Assembly: GCA_017425245.1 (NCBI GenBank) | Contig: JAFOOX010000049.1 | Location: forward strand, 1-64,000 | From: Gammaproteobacteria bacterium | GTDB taxonomy: Bacteria; Pseudomonadota; Gammaproteobacteria; Enterobacterales; Neiellaceae | Length of the DNA stretch: 64,000 bases | Reading direction: 5' to 3' | Shown: piece by piece, positions 35,070-44,217 of the stretch | Numbering within the stretch: position 1 is the first letter of the stretch | Layout of the letters: each line of letters starts with the position of its first letter | Translations under genes and position numbers: made by a program | The notes under the pieces: model-generated | The model's input: only the letters and a program-made list of their open reading frames with translations | The model's database searches: none | What the model was told of the DNA's origin: nothing

Positions 35070-36185
35070 ATGGTCGTCATCCGCATTCCATCGTTAAGGT
35101 CCCGCTGGTTGATGCTGGGGCTGCTGCTGACCCTTGTGATGGCTGGCTGCAATTCATCCGGCGGTGGCGACAGCATTGTCGTCGAGCCGCCTGCCTCAGC
35201 GCAGATCCGTGGCGTCGATCTCTCCTTCCTGCCAACCATGGAGCAGGCGGGTATCCGCTATTACGATGGCAACGGCGCTGCCGGCGATCTGCTGCAACTG
35301 CTTAAGCAGGCCGGGGTCAACACCGTTCGCCTGCGGCTGTGGAATAACCCGGCCGATGGCAGTTCCAGCCTTGATGAGGTGGCGGCGTTCAGCGAGCGCA
35401 TCCGTAGCGCCGGGCTGCGGACCTGGATCACTATCCATTACTCCGATACCTGGGCGGACCCCGGCCATCAGCAGCCCCCCGCCGACTGGCAGGATCTGAC
35501 AGGTGACGAACTGGCCGCAGCGGTCACCACCTTTACCCAAGAAGCGCTGGCGCGGCTGACCCCTGATTACGCCCAGATCGGCAACGAGATCGATAACGGT
35601 CTGCTGTGGCCCCAAGGCCAGCGCTGGGACCACCCGGACACCTTTGTCCGCCTGCTGGCGGCGGGGCTGGCCGGGGCCCGCGCTGGCAGCCGCCAGACTC
35701 AACTGATCCTGCATGCTGCTGATTATCGTCAGGCGCCGGCCCTGTTCAGCACGCTGGCCGCTCTCGATTACGACATCGCCGCCGTCTCCTACTATCCGTT
35801 ATGGCACGGCAGCGATCTGGACGCTCTGGCCAGCGGCCTGGCGGCTATCCATCAGGCCAGTGGCAAACCGCTGCTGCTGGCCGAGACCGCCTACCCCTTT
35901 ACCCTAGACTGGCAGGACAACACCACCAATGTGGTTGGTGAACCGGCACAGCTGATACCCGGCTATCCGGCCACGCCTGAAGGTCAGCTGGCCTATCTGC
36001 AGGCCGTGGCTGCCATGCTGGCAACGGTGGATGGCACGATCGGCTGGGGTTACTGGGGCGCTGAATGGGTGGCCTGGGGTGGCACTGTGGGCGGCATTGA
36101 CGGCTCGTCGTGGGAGAACCAGACGCTGGTTGATTTCGACCACCGGCTGCTGCCAGCGGTCGCTGCTTTTGCTGGATCCGACTAG
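35070..36185 (+). CDS. GH53 endo-beta-1,4-galactanase lipoprotein
   Basis: A 371-residue secreted glycoside hydrolase. The signal ends LTLVMAGC, a lipobox. The GH53 core begins IRGVDLSFLPTMEQAG, with VRLRLWNNP and ITIHYSDTWADPGHQ. E173 in AQIGNEIDNGLLWP is the likely acid/base and E272 in LLAETAYP the nucleophile. The enzyme cuts galactan side chains of type I arabinogalactan, a plant or algal polysaccharide. No transporter or other polysaccharide-utilisation gene is adjacent. The 94-base gap before it shows no strong terminator. Confidence 0.9.
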   Translation: MVVIRIPSLRSRWLMLGLLLTLVMAGCNSSGGGDSIVVEPPASAQIRGVDLSFLPTMEQAGIRYYDGNGAAGDLLQLLKQAGVNTVRLRLWNNPADGSSSLDEVAAFSERIRSAGLRTWITIHYSDTWADPGHQQPPADWQDLTGDELAAAVTTFTQEALARLTPDYAQIGNEIDNGLLWPQGQRWDHPDTFVRLLAAGLAGARAGSRQTQLILHAADYRQAPALFSTLAALDYDIAAVSYYPLWHGSDLDALASGLAAIHQASGKPLLLAETAYPFTLDWQDNTTNVVGEPAQLIPGYPATPEGQLAYLQAVAAMLATVDGTIGWGYWGAEWVAWGGTVGGIDGSSWENQTLVDFDHRLLPAVAAFAGSD

Positions 36186-36220
36186 CCGAAAAACCGGTTG
36201 CTGAGTTAGCGCTGCGCGCC

Positions 36221-36697
36221 TCAGTCGCTGTGGTCGATGGCTCCCAGCGTCAGCAGCGGGGCCGCATCAATGCTACTGCCACCGAGCAGGCTGGATACGC
36301 GCTCAAGGGTGGCAATGATCTGACTCTGTTCCCACCCCTGCAGCTGGTTGAAGGCGGCGACAAACTGCTGTTGCAGGGGCGTCGGGCAGCTGGCAACCGC
36401 CTGCTGCCCACTCTCCGTCAACGAAACCAGCACCCTGCGCTTGTCGCTGGCACTGCGCTGGCGCACCACCAAGGCCTTGGCTTCCAGACGATCAATGATG
36501 TTGGTGACCGTGGCCTGGGTCAGGTTCATGGCACGGGCGATAGCGCCTACTGCCATGGGGCCTTGGGCGGCAATCGTCTGCAGCAGGATCAGCTGGGGCG
36601 TGGTTAAACCCGCATGGCGCGACAGCTCCCGTCCGTTGAGATCGATGGTACGAACGATCTGACGCAGCAGCATCAAGGCGCGGGCATCGGCTTCCAT
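36221..36697 (-). CDS. MarR-family regulator, EctR-like position
   Basis: A 158-residue winged-helix regulator. The helix-turn-helix region is GLTTPQLILLQTIAAQGPMAVGAIARAMNLTQATVTNIIDRLE, followed by the wing ASDKRRVLVSLTESGQQ. It is divergent from ectA, the position of EctR1 in methylotrophs, so repression of the ectoine operon is the natural inference. I choose ATG 36697 to match family length; a longer frame to 36814 would add a poorly conserved 39 residues. The perfect palindrome at 36832-36847 lies in the shared promoter region. Confidence 0.8.
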   Translation of the reverse strand: MEADARALMLLRQIVRTIDLNGRELSRHAGLTTPQLILLQTIAAQGPMAVGAIARAMNLTQATVTNIIDRLEAKALVVRQRSASDKRRVLVSLTESGQQAVASCPTPLQQQFVAAFNQLQGWEQSQIIATLERVSSLLGGSSIDAAPLLTLGAIDHSD

Positions 36698-36831
36698 GAG
36701 CGATCCAGACAACGAATGGGCGTCCAGTATAACGCTGTCCCAGCGGCTGCGCTCGGCGGCAATCCATAGCCTTGTTGTTGTTGTTTTTAGAGCTGCAAAC
36801 ATAAAACAAGCCATTTATAGGCTAATTAATC

Positions 36832-36848
36832 GTCAATCAGATTTGACA
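36832..36848 (+). promoter_or_regulatory. inverted repeat overlapping a -35-like element
   Basis: GTCAATCAGATTTGAC is a perfect inverted repeat (GTCAA-N6-TTGAC) at 36832-36847. TTGACA at 36843-36848 is a consensus -35 element; a weak -10 TAGCAT follows at 16 bases, with TATATA slightly farther. A MarR dimer bound here would block ectA transcription. The exact -10 is uncertain. Confidence 0.5.
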
Positions 36849-36903
36849 GGCGTAGCTTTGCCGCTAGCATATATAGCCACGCTAAATAATAGTAAGGCTA
36901 TAA

Positions 36904-37455
36904 ATGTCCGCGATTGACTTGCGCTGTCCAGCAGCGAGCGATGCCCTGGCAGTGGCAGAGCTGGTGCGTTGCTGTCCCCCGCTCGATCCCAACTCGGTGT
37001 ACTGCAACCTGTTGCAGTGCACCCATTTTGCCGATTGTGCCGTTGTTGCAGACTGTTGCGGCAAGCTGGTAGGCAGTGTGACTGGCTACCGTTTGCCACA
37101 GCAGCCCGACGCGCTGTTCATCTGGCAGGTAGCGGTGCATGAATCGGCGCGTGGCCAGGGGCTGGCCCAGCGCATGCTGCTGCATCTGTTGCAGCGCGCC
37201 AGCCACGCTGATATCCGCTATCTAGAAACCACCATCACCGCCGATAACCGCGCCTCCTGGCGTCTGTTTCAGGGGCTAGCGGAACGCTGCGGTTGGCCGC
37301 AGCACCAGCAGCTGCTGTTTGACAGTCAGCGCGATTTTGGCGGCCACCACCCTAGTGAATATCTGCTGCGCTTGGGCCCCCTAAGCCCGGCACGCGCGGC
37401 AGCCGGATCCCCCCTTCTGACCAAGCAGAGGCCCTATCATGTTGACCCTGTATAA
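36904..37455 (+). CDS. ectA: L-2,4-diaminobutyrate acetyltransferase
   Basis: A GNAT enzyme of 183 residues that N-acetylates diaminobutyrate, the second step of ectoine synthesis. The N-terminal CPAASDALAVAELVRCCPPLDPNSVYCNLLQ is characteristic of EctA, and the acetyl-CoA loop is VHESARGQGLAQRML. AAGG precedes ATG 36904. The gene overlaps ectB by 17 bases, indicating coupled translation. It is the first gene of the ect operon. Confidence 0.95.
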   Translation: MSAIDLRCPAASDALAVAELVRCCPPLDPNSVYCNLLQCTHFADCAVVADCCGKLVGSVTGYRLPQQPDALFIWQVAVHESARGQGLAQRMLLHLLQRASHADIRYLETTITADNRASWRLFQGLAERCGWPQHQQLLFDSQRDFGGHHPSEYLLRLGPLSPARAAAGSPLLTKQRPYHVDPV

Positions 37456-38710
37456 AGACCATGAATCTGAGGTGCGCAGCTATTGCCGCCGTTTTCCGCT
37501 GGAGATCGCATCGGCCGAAGGCGCCACTCTCTACACCGCTGATGGCAAGAGCTATATCGATTTTCTGGCCGGCGCCGGCGCGCTCAACTACGGCCATAAC
37601 CCCGCCCCCTTGAAGGCAGCGCTGATCAGCTACCTGCAGGCAAATGGCGTGGCTCACAGCCTCGACTTTCACACCGCCGCCAAGAGTGAGTTTCTGGCCA
37701 CCCTGCAGCAGGTGATCCTGCAGCCGCGCGGCCTTGACCATGTGGCCCAGTTTACTGGCCCTACCGGTGCCAATGCCGTGGAAGCTGCGCTCAAGCTGGC
37801 GCGCAAGGTCACCGGCCGCCACAACATTGTGGCCTTCACCAACGGCTTTCATGGCTGCAGCCTGGGGGCCCTGGCCTGTACCGGCAACCAGCACCATCGG
37901 GGCGCTGCTGGCGTCAATCTGGGTGGCGTCAGCCGTCTGCCCTTCGCCGGCTATCTGGATGACGATGGCGATACCCTGGCGCTGTTCGAGAAGATGCTGG
38001 CCGACCCTTCGAGTGGCCTCGATCAGCCCGCTGCAGTGATCGTCGAGACGGTGCAGGGCGAAGGTGGCCTCAACGTGGCCAGCGAGCGTTGGCTGCAAGG
38101 GCTGGCAGCGCTGTGCAAACGCCACGACATGCTGTTGATCGTTGACGATATCCAGGCGGGTTGCGGGCGTGCTGGCAGCTTCTTCAGCTTCGAGTCCGCC
38201 GGCATCGTGCCGGACATCATCACCCTGTCAAAGTCGTTGTCCGGCTTTGGCCTGCCCTTCGCCCTGACCCTGATCCGGCGCGAGCTGGACCAGTGGGCAC
38301 CGGGCGAACATAACGGCACCTTCCGTGGCAACAACCACGCCTTTGTCACCGCCACTGCCGCGCTCAACCATTACTGGCGCGATGACCGGCTGATGAGCGA
38401 GGTCGGCGCCAAGGCGCAGCACGTGCGCCAGCGGCTGAATGCCATCGCCAAGCGCCATGGCGCGGGCTTCAGCGTCAAAGGGCGGGGGCTGATGATCGGC
38501 CTTGCCTGCCCTTCGGGTGAACTGGCGGATCAGGCGGCCCGTCTGGCCTTCAAGCAGGGGCTGATTATTGAGACGGCAGGGCCTTTTGATGAGGTGCTCA
38601 AGGTATTGGCGCCCCTGACCATTGAGCCGGAGGTGCTCGAACGGGGCCTCGATATCCTGGCCCGCGCCGTTGATCAGGCGATGGCCGCCCGTCAGCGCCA
38701 GGCATCCTGA
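37439..38710 (+). CDS. ectB: diaminobutyrate-2-oxoglutarate transaminase
   Basis: A class III PLP aminotransferase of 423 residues that makes L-2,4-diaminobutyrate from aspartate semialdehyde, the first ectoine-specific step. The PLP lysine is K265 in [14 protein letters not shown], preceded by the cofactor Asp motif [13 protein letters not shown]. The N-terminus [20 protein letters not shown] is typical of EctB. It lies between ectA and ectC with tight spacing. Confidence 0.96.
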   Translation: MLTLYKDHESEVRSYCRRFPLEIASAEGATLYTADGKSYIDFLAGAGALNYGHNPAPLKAALISYLQANGVAHSLDFHTAAKSEFLATLQQVILQPRGLDHVAQFTGPTGANAVEAALKLARKVTGRHNIVAFTNGFHGCSLGALACTGNQHHRGAAGVNLGGVSRLPFAGYLDDDGDTLALFEKMLADPSSGLDQPAAVIVETVQGEGGLNVASERWLQGLAALCKRHDMLLIVDDIQAGCGRAGSFFSFESAGIVPDIITLSKSLSGFGLPFALTLIRRELDQWAPGEHNGTFRGNNHAFVTATAALNHYWRDDRLMSEVGAKAQHVRQRLNAIAKRHGAGFSVKGRGLMIGLACPSGELADQAARLAFKQGLIIETAGPFDEVLKVLAPLTIEPEVLERGLDILARAVDQAMAARQRQAS

Positions 38711-38724
38711 AGCGGAGAGCAGAG

Positions 38725-39114
38725 ATGATTGTCAGAACCTTGAGTGAGGCCAAGGCCTCAAACCGCCGCGTGAGTGCCAAGAACTGGGAGAGTGTGCGTT
38801 TGCTGCTGGCCGACGAGCGCATGGGTTTCTCTTTCCACATCACCACCATTTATGCCGGCACTGAGACCCACATCCATTACCGCAACCATCTGGAAGCGGT
38901 GTTCTGCCTGCGCGGTCGCGGTGAGGTGGAGACTCTGGCCGATGGCCAGATCCATCGGATCGAGCCAGGCACCCTCTATATCCTCGATCAGCATGACGAG
39001 CACCTGCTGCGGGCCAGCGAAGAGCTTGAGCTGGCCTGCGTCTTCAATCCGCCGCTGGTTGGCAACGAAACCCACGATGGCGATGGTGTCTATCCGCTGC
39101 TGACCCTTGACTGA
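38725..39114 (+). CDS. ectC: ectoine synthase
   Basis: A cupin protein of 129 residues that closes the ring of N-gamma-acetyldiaminobutyrate to ectoine. The sequence begins [23 protein letters not shown] and has the metal-binding cupin segment [22 protein letters not shown] and [13 protein letters not shown], all standard for EctC. No ectoine hydroxylase (EctD) is in the window, so ectoine rather than hydroxyectoine is the predicted product of this operon. Confidence 0.96.
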   Translation: MIVRTLSEAKASNRRVSAKNWESVRLLLADERMGFSFHITTIYAGTETHIHYRNHLEAVFCLRGRGEVETLADGQIHRIEPGTLYILDQHDEHLLRASEELELACVFNPPLVGNETHDGDGVYPLLTLD

Positions 39115-39119
39115 ATCCA

Positions 39120-39139
39120 GGCCGCCCAGACGGGCGGCC
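39120..39139 (+). other. hairpin between ectC and ask
   Basis: GGCCGCCC-AGAC-GGGCGGCC is a perfect 8-base-pair stem with a tetraloop, between the ectC stop and the ask start. It has no T-run, so it is more likely a message-stabilising or partial attenuation element that would lower expression of the distal genes. Confidence 0.5.
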
Positions 39140-39161
39140 TCGCTACCCACAAGGAGCGACC

Positions 39162-40661
39162 ATGACCTCTAACCCTGCCCCAACCTTGATGAAGCCCCTG
39201 CCACCGGCCGCTGCTGCACGCCAGCAGGCCGTGCACAGTGTTGAAAAGATTGGCGGTACCTCAATGAGCGCGGTTGATGCGGTGTTTGCCAACATCTTGC
39301 TGGCCCCGGCCAATCGCCATCACCCCTACCAGCGCGTATTTGTCGTGTCCGCCTATGGCGGTGTCACCAACAGCTTGCTGGAACACAAAAAGAGTGGCGA
39401 GCCGGGGGTTTATGCCCTGTTCGCCGCCAGTGACAGCGGCCGGGACTGGGGCGATGCCCTGGCCGCCGCGCTGGAGCGGATGCTCAACATCAATAGTGAG
39501 CTGTTTGCCGCTAGCGAAGATCGGCTGGCGGCTGACCGTTTTATCAGCGAACGGGTGTCGGAAGTGCGCCACTGCCTGAACGATCTGCAGCGCATCTGTA
39601 GCTTCGGCCATTTCGATATGGGCGAGCAGCTGGGCCGGGTACGCGAAATGTTGGCCTGTCTGGGCGAGGCACACAGCGCTTTCAATACCGTGTTGCTGCT
39701 CAAGCGGCGTGGCGTCAACGGTCGTTTTGTCGATCTCACCGGCTGGCGCGGCGACCAGCAGCTCAGTCTTGAAGTGCGTATTCTCGAGGCCTTCAAAAGT
39801 GTCGATCTGGCTACCGAACTGCCGATCGTGACCGGCTATGCCCATTGCCGTAACGGCTTGATGCACAGCTATGATCGCGGTTACAGCGAGATCACCTTCA
39901 GTGCTCTGGCGGCTGTGACCGGCGCCCGCGAGGCGATCATCCACAAGGAATATCACCTCTCCAGCGCCGATCCGCTGCTGGTGGGGGCGGAGCAGGTGGT
40001 GCCCATCGGCCGCACCAACTATGACGTGGCCGACCAGTTGTCGCTGCTCGGCATGGAGGCGATCCACCCGCAGGCGGCCCGCCGTCTGCGTCAGGCGGGT
40101 ATTCCGCTGCGCATCAAGAACACCTTTGAACCTGACCACCCGGGTACCCTGATCGATGCCAGCTATCGCTCGCGCCGCCCCTGCGTCGAGATCATTGCCG
40201 GGCGTCCGCGTTTGAATGCCATCGCAGTTTTCGACCATGAAATGGTTGGCCAGCGTGGTTACGAACAGCGGGTGCTGGCCTTGGTGGAGCGTTCCGGTTT
40301 GGCATTGGTGGCGCGCGACCATAACGCCAACAGCCTCAACCTCTACTTGGCCGGGCCGCTGGCCAAAGTTCAGCGGCTGATTGCCGAACTGCAGGAGCAG
40401 TTGCCGACCGCCACCATCAGTGGTGCCCGGGTGGCGGTGGTGGCCGCTATTGGTTCGGATCTGCGGCGCACCGGCCTGCTGGCCCAGGCGGTAGATGCCC
40501 TGGCGGCTGCCCGTATCGGGGTGCTGGCCACGCAGCAGTCCTGCCGTCAGGTGGAGATCCGCTTCATTGTCGCTGACGCGGATTATCAAGGGGCGGTCCA
40601 GGCACTCCACCGCGCCTTGGTCGAATGCCACAACCATGGCGAGGCGATATGCGCGGCTTGA
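39162..40661 (+). CDS. ask: ectoine-type aspartate kinase
   Basis: A 499-residue aspartokinase that phosphorylates aspartate to supply aspartate semialdehyde for ectoine. The catalytic N-terminus has VEKIGGTSMSA and VFVVSAYGGVTNSLLEH. Two C-terminal ACT domains follow (around AVFDHEMVGQRGYEQRV and ARVAVVAAIG). Dedicated Ask_ect enzymes are known to resist feedback inhibition and are encoded after ectC, as here. AAGGAG precedes ATG 39162. The TPR gene start overlaps its end. Confidence 0.93.
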   Translation: MTSNPAPTLMKPLPPAAAARQQAVHSVEKIGGTSMSAVDAVFANILLAPANRHHPYQRVFVVSAYGGVTNSLLEHKKSGEPGVYALFAASDSGRDWGDALAAALERMLNINSELFAASEDRLAADRFISERVSEVRHCLNDLQRICSFGHFDMGEQLGRVREMLACLGEAHSAFNTVLLLKRRGVNGRFVDLTGWRGDQQLSLEVRILEAFKSVDLATELPIVTGYAHCRNGLMHSYDRGYSEITFSALAAVTGAREAIIHKEYHLSSADPLLVGAEQVVPIGRTNYDVADQLSLLGMEAIHPQAARRLRQAGIPLRIKNTFEPDHPGTLIDASYRSRRPCVEIIAGRPRLNAIAVFDHEMVGQRGYEQRVLALVERSGLALVARDHNANSLNLYLAGPLAKVQRLIAELQEQLPTATISGARVAVVAAIGSDLRRTGLLAQAVDALAAARIGVLATQQSCRQVEIRFIVADADYQGAVQALHRALVECHNHGEAICAA

Positions 40662-41563
40662 TGGTGGGGCTGTGGCTGCTGCTGCCGCTGATGGTGGCCG
40701 CCAACCCCGCCACCAGCGATGGTGAGGCCATAGATACGCGGATCGAGCAGCTGGCGGCGCCGCTATACAGCCCCTTTGTCGAACGCTATGTGCTGGATGA
40801 GCTGCGCGCGTTGCGCAGCGAGGTTCAGTCCCAGCAGGCGGACTATCGTGAACGCATTGCCCAGCTGGAGACGCGCACCAGTGAGCGGCTCAGCGATCGT
40901 CAGCTGCGCCTGTCGGACACGGTCGTGGGCTATGCCAGCAACACCATCACCTACTTCTTCTATGTGATCGCCGGCATTTCGTCGGTGCTGATCATCCTCG
41001 GCTGGACCAGCCTGCGCGACTTCAAGGAGCGGATGCAGAATCTGGCTGAGCGGGAGGTGGGGCGCCTCATCACTGAGTATGAGCAACGCCTTGGCCGGGT
41101 CGAAGAGCAGCTGTCGGCCAAAACCCGTCAGATCCAGCGCAACCAGGAGAACCTGGCCATCACCAACGAGATCCACGCGCTCTGGTTGCGGGCCAGCCAG
41201 GAGAGCAGCGCGCAGGCCAAGATCGCGGTTTATGACCGCATTCTCAAACTGCGCCCGGAGAGTCCGGAAGCGCTGAGCTACAAGGCCGACGCTGCGCTGG
41301 AACTGGGCGAACCCCAGTGGGCGATCAGCCTCTGTCTGCAGGCGCTGCAGCTGGATGCCGACAACGGCCACGCCCATTACCAGCTGGCCTGCGCCCATGC
41401 TGCGCTTGGCCAGACGTCGGAGGCGCTGGCCTATCTGGGCCGGGCTATCGATCTGGCCGATAGCTACCGCCTGGATGCGGCCAGCGATGAGTCGTTGCTT
41501 ACCCTGCGCGAGCTGCCAGCCTTTGTCGAGCTGGTCACCCCCCACCTTGAGGAACCAGCATGA
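40649..41563 (+). CDS. signal-anchored TPR membrane protein
   Basis: A 304-residue protein. A signal or anchor (MVGLWLLLPLMVAANPA) is followed by a helical region, a transmembrane helix (ITYFFYVIAGISSVLIILGW), a coiled coil (LIEYEQ-type, ERLGRVEEQLSAKTRQIQRN) and C-terminal tetratricopeptide-like repeats (PEALSYKADAALELGEPQWA, NGHAHYQLACAHAALGQTSEA). ATG 40649 lies inside the ask end, so translation is coupled. Its stop overlaps the symporter start as ATGA. The function is unknown; the position suggests a scaffold or regulator of the solute transporter. Confidence 0.75.
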   Translation: MRGLMVGLWLLLPLMVAANPATSDGEAIDTRIEQLAAPLYSPFVERYVLDELRALRSEVQSQQADYRERIAQLETRTSERLSDRQLRLSDTVVGYASNTITYFFYVIAGISSVLIILGWTSLRDFKERMQNLAEREVGRLITEYEQRLGRVEEQLSAKTRQIQRNQENLAITNEIHALWLRASQESSAQAKIAVYDRILKLRPESPEALSYKADAALELGEPQWAISLCLQALQLDADNGHAHYQLACAHAALGQTSEALAYLGRAIDLADSYRLDAASDESLLTLRELPAFVELVTPHLEEPA

Positions 41564-42978
41564 CCCTGACCTTTGTGATCACCCTGCTACTGTTTGTGGC
41601 TGTTGGTCTGGCGGCCAGCCGGCAAGCCCGCCACCACCGCCAGGATTACTATCTGGCCGGCCGCTCGGTGCCGCCCTGGCTGGTTGCCTTGTCGGCAGTC
41701 GCCACCAACAACTCCGGCTATATGTTCATCGGCGTGATCGGCTACACCCTGTATGCCGGCTTCGCGGCCATCTGGCTGATGGCGGGCTGGATCTGCGGCG
41801 ACTTCATCGCCTCGCTGCATGTGCACCGACGATTGCGGGCGGCAGCGGCCCGCACTGGCGAGGTGACCTACGGCGGGCTGCTGGCCAACTGGTATGGGCG
41901 TCCCTATTCCCACCTGCGCCGCATCACGGCGCTGGTCACCCTGCTGTTCCTCGGCAGTTATGCGGCGGCCCAGCTGCTGGCGGGCAGCAAGGCACTGCAT
42001 GTGTTGCTGGGCTGGCCATTAGCGGCTGGCGCGGTGGTGGCAGCGGCGGTGGTGCTGGCCTACTCGCTGGCCGGCGGGATCCGGGCTTCCATCTGGACCG
42101 ATGCGGTGCAGTCGCTGGTGATGATCACTACCATGGGCGGCTTGCTGTGGGTTGCCGTGGTCAGCCTGGGCGGGCCGCTGGCCGCCTTTGAGCAACTGCA
42201 GGCGGTGCCGGGCTATACCGATCCACTGCCGCCTGAATTGGCGCTGCCCGGTTTGGCTGGGCTGTTGCTGTTCGTGGCTGGCTGGATGGTGGCCGGCTTT
42301 GCCGTGGTTGGCCAGCCCCACATCATGGTGCGCTTTATGGCCCTGAATAACGGCCAGCGTATGACCACAGTACGCCTCTGGTATTACAGCTGGTTCATTC
42401 TGTTCTATCTGGCGGCAACGGCCGTTGGCCTGCTGAGCCGGCTGATATTGGGGGCTGAGCTGGCGGATCCTGAGCTGGCGCTGCCGACCATGGCGCTGCA
42501 GCTACTGCCGGAACCTCTGGTCGGACTATTGCTGGCCGGGATCTTTGCCGCCACCTTGTCGACCGCCGATTCATTGCTGCTGGCCTGCTCAGCGGCCGTC
42601 ACCCAGGATCTGCCAAGGCAACGGCTGGAGCGTCCGTTGTGGCTGAAAGTGGCGACCTTGGGGGTCACGCTGCTGGCGTTGACCATTGCCCTGTCCGGTA
42701 GTGACAGTGTCTTCACCTTGGTCATTCTGAGCTGGGGTGTGCTGGGCAGTGCCTTCGCCCCTTTGCTGCTGGTCTACTGCGCGGGCGGGCAGCCGTCTGA
42801 GCGACGGGCGATTGCGATGTTACTGGTGGGCGTTGGGGTGGCGTTGCTGTGGCGATATCTGGGCTGGCATCAGGCGTTGTTTGAGGGGTTGCCAGCAGCC
42901 ATTGTCAGTTTGGCCCTCTATCGCTGGTGGCCGCCGGCCATAGGCGGGGGTGTCGTCGACTCGTCGACCAGCGACTAA
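41560..42978 (+). CDS. sodium:solute symporter
   Basis: A polytopic inner-membrane protein of 472 residues in the SSS family, related to PutP. Features include the N-terminal YYLAGRSVPPWLVALSAVATNNSGYMFIGVIG, the QSLVM-type central helices and ATLSTADSLLLACSAAVTQDL. It imports small organic solutes with sodium. Being the last gene of an ectoine operon, coupled to the TPR gene by ATGA, points to compatible-solute uptake (ectoine, proline or betaine). The substrate is not readable from sequence. Confidence 0.88.
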   Translation: MTLTFVITLLLFVAVGLAASRQARHHRQDYYLAGRSVPPWLVALSAVATNNSGYMFIGVIGYTLYAGFAAIWLMAGWICGDFIASLHVHRRLRAAAARTGEVTYGGLLANWYGRPYSHLRRITALVTLLFLGSYAAAQLLAGSKALHVLLGWPLAAGAVVAAAVVLAYSLAGGIRASIWTDAVQSLVMITTMGGLLWVAVVSLGGPLAAFEQLQAVPGYTDPLPPELALPGLAGLLLFVAGWMVAGFAVVGQPHIMVRFMALNNGQRMTTVRLWYYSWFILFYLAATAVGLLSRLILGAELADPELALPTMALQLLPEPLVGLLLAGIFAATLSTADSLLLACSAAVTQDLPRQRLERPLWLKVATLGVTLLALTIALSGSDSVFTLVILSWGVLGSAFAPLLLVYCAGGQPSERRAIAMLLVGVGVALLWRYLGWHQALFEGLPAAIVSLALYRWWPPAIGGGVVDSSTSD

Positions 42979-43074
42979 ACTCTGTACGGTCTGGCCCTGC
43001 TTTTGCACAGCGGCTTCGAACCCGCGCTTCAGTCAAAGGACTGACGCAACCAAACTGAACCAGAGGATGACCCC

Positions 43075-43503
43075 ATGATCGTCAGCGAATTGATTCCCGG
43101 CGTGGCCAGCGACCAGTGCACCGCCGCCGTGTTGCAGGAGATTGGCCTTAATCAGCCGGCCGGCGCCGTGGGCTACATGGTGTTTCGCACCCAGTGCAGC
43201 GGCAAGGAGTTCCTCTGCTGCTGGGCCGGTGGTTTGGTCACCGACGGTCGTCTGTCACTGACCCCCATTGGCATCGGCGCACTGGAAGCCCTGTCGCGGG
43301 TTGACGCCGACAGTCGCGAAGGGATCGATGCTTTCGCTATTGATGCCGACAGCGCCGCAGAACTGCAGGCCAAGGTTGCCGCCATTCTGGCCGAGCTGCC
43401 GGACCGGTCGCGGATCTGTTTTGTCGGTGATGTCGCCGGCAAGCTGCGCGAGATGCTGCCCCAGGCGTTCAATGTGCAGAACTGGCAGACGCTGGTCGGC
43501 TAA
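43075..43503 (+). CDS. hypothetical protein
   Basis: A 142-residue cytoplasmic protein I do not recognise. It has an even alpha/beta composition, three cysteines early (SDQCTAAVLQEIGL and EFLCCWAGG) and an acidic middle. GAGGATG lies shortly before ATG 43075. It converges on the small gene at 43504 with no gap. The base composition is that of the neighbours, so it is probably long resident. Confidence 0.6.
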   Translation: MIVSELIPGVASDQCTAAVLQEIGLNQPAGAVGYMVFRTQCSGKEFLCCWAGGLVTDGRLSLTPIGIGALEALSRVDADSREGIDAFAIDADSAAELQAKVAAILAELPDRSRICFVGDVAGKLREMLPQAFNVQNWQTLVG

Positions 43504-43767
43504 CTAAAGCTTGCCGGCCAGTTCACGATAGAGGGCGATCGCATCGGCCCGGGTCAGCGCATTGCTGATACGGGCTTGGCCAGTGGATGAGCGCACCGCG
43601 ACGTTGTACATCGACGCCTCGTCATCACCACTGTCAGCGGTGGTGGAGTTGGCGGCGGCTTTTGATGATGCGCTGGTTGCAGCAGTCACCGCTGCCTCGC
43701 CCTGCCGTGAGAGGGTGCGAAAATCGATACCAGCGCTAGCGGCGGAGACCAGATCGCCAATAGCCAT
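43504..43767 (-). CDS. small hypothetical protein
   Basis: An 87-residue alanine/serine-rich protein with no family I recognise. It starts MAIGDLVSAASAGIDFRTLS and has a likely disordered middle. A good AAGGAG site precedes ATG 43767, which supports expression. Convergent with the 43075 gene. Its function is unknown. Confidence 0.55.
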   Translation of the reverse strand: MAIGDLVSAASAGIDFRTLSRQGEAAVTAATSASSKAAANSTTADSGDDEASMYNVAVRSSTGQARISNALTRADAIALYRELAGKL

Positions 43768-43832
43768 AGGGCGCTCCTTGCGTACTCCTGAGGCAGATTA
43801 TGGTCGACTGACGGTTTTTCGTACAGCCTGAT

Positions 43833-44180
43833 TTACTCGGGATCCAGCTCGGTCGGTCGTTCATCGAGACCGGTCTCGGCGGCGGTGCGGCTCATGGTGC
43901 GCATCAGCATCCCCAGTTTCTTCACCTCTATTGCCAGCGGCAGGTCCCAGTCGGTGCGCTCACGCAGCGCATCGAGGGTCAGCATCAGCTCCTGCACGTA
44001 GGGCACAAAGCGATCCGAACGGGTCTCAAAGCCGGCGTCGTCACGAAATACTGCGCTGAACTGGGCTCGCCCTTGGGCACGCAGGGCGATGAGAGCGCCA
44101 TCCAGACGCTGGGCGTCGATCAGGGTTTGCTCAAGGGTGGCCGCCAGCTGCGGCCAGATGGGGGATTGGTCGAGGGTCAT
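43833..44180 (-). CDS. hypothetical protein upstream-adjacent to epmB
   Basis: A 115-residue helical protein (TLDQSPIWPQLAATLEQTLIDAQRLDG, VPYVQELMLTLDALRER, IEVKKLGMLMRTMSR) of no family I know. ATG 44180 has AAGAGAG upstream; the longer frame to 44276 overlaps the end of epmB. It lies 37 bases downstream of epmB in the same direction, so it may ride on the same transcript. Confidence 0.55.
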   Translation of the reverse strand: MTLDQSPIWPQLAATLEQTLIDAQRLDGALIALRAQGRAQFSAVFRDDAGFETRSDRFVPYVQELMLTLDALRERTDWDLPLAIEVKKLGMLMRTMSRTAAETGLDERPTELDPE

Positions 44181-44217
44181 GGCATGCTCTCTTGCGGGCG
44201 TGTTCGGTGACATTCGT

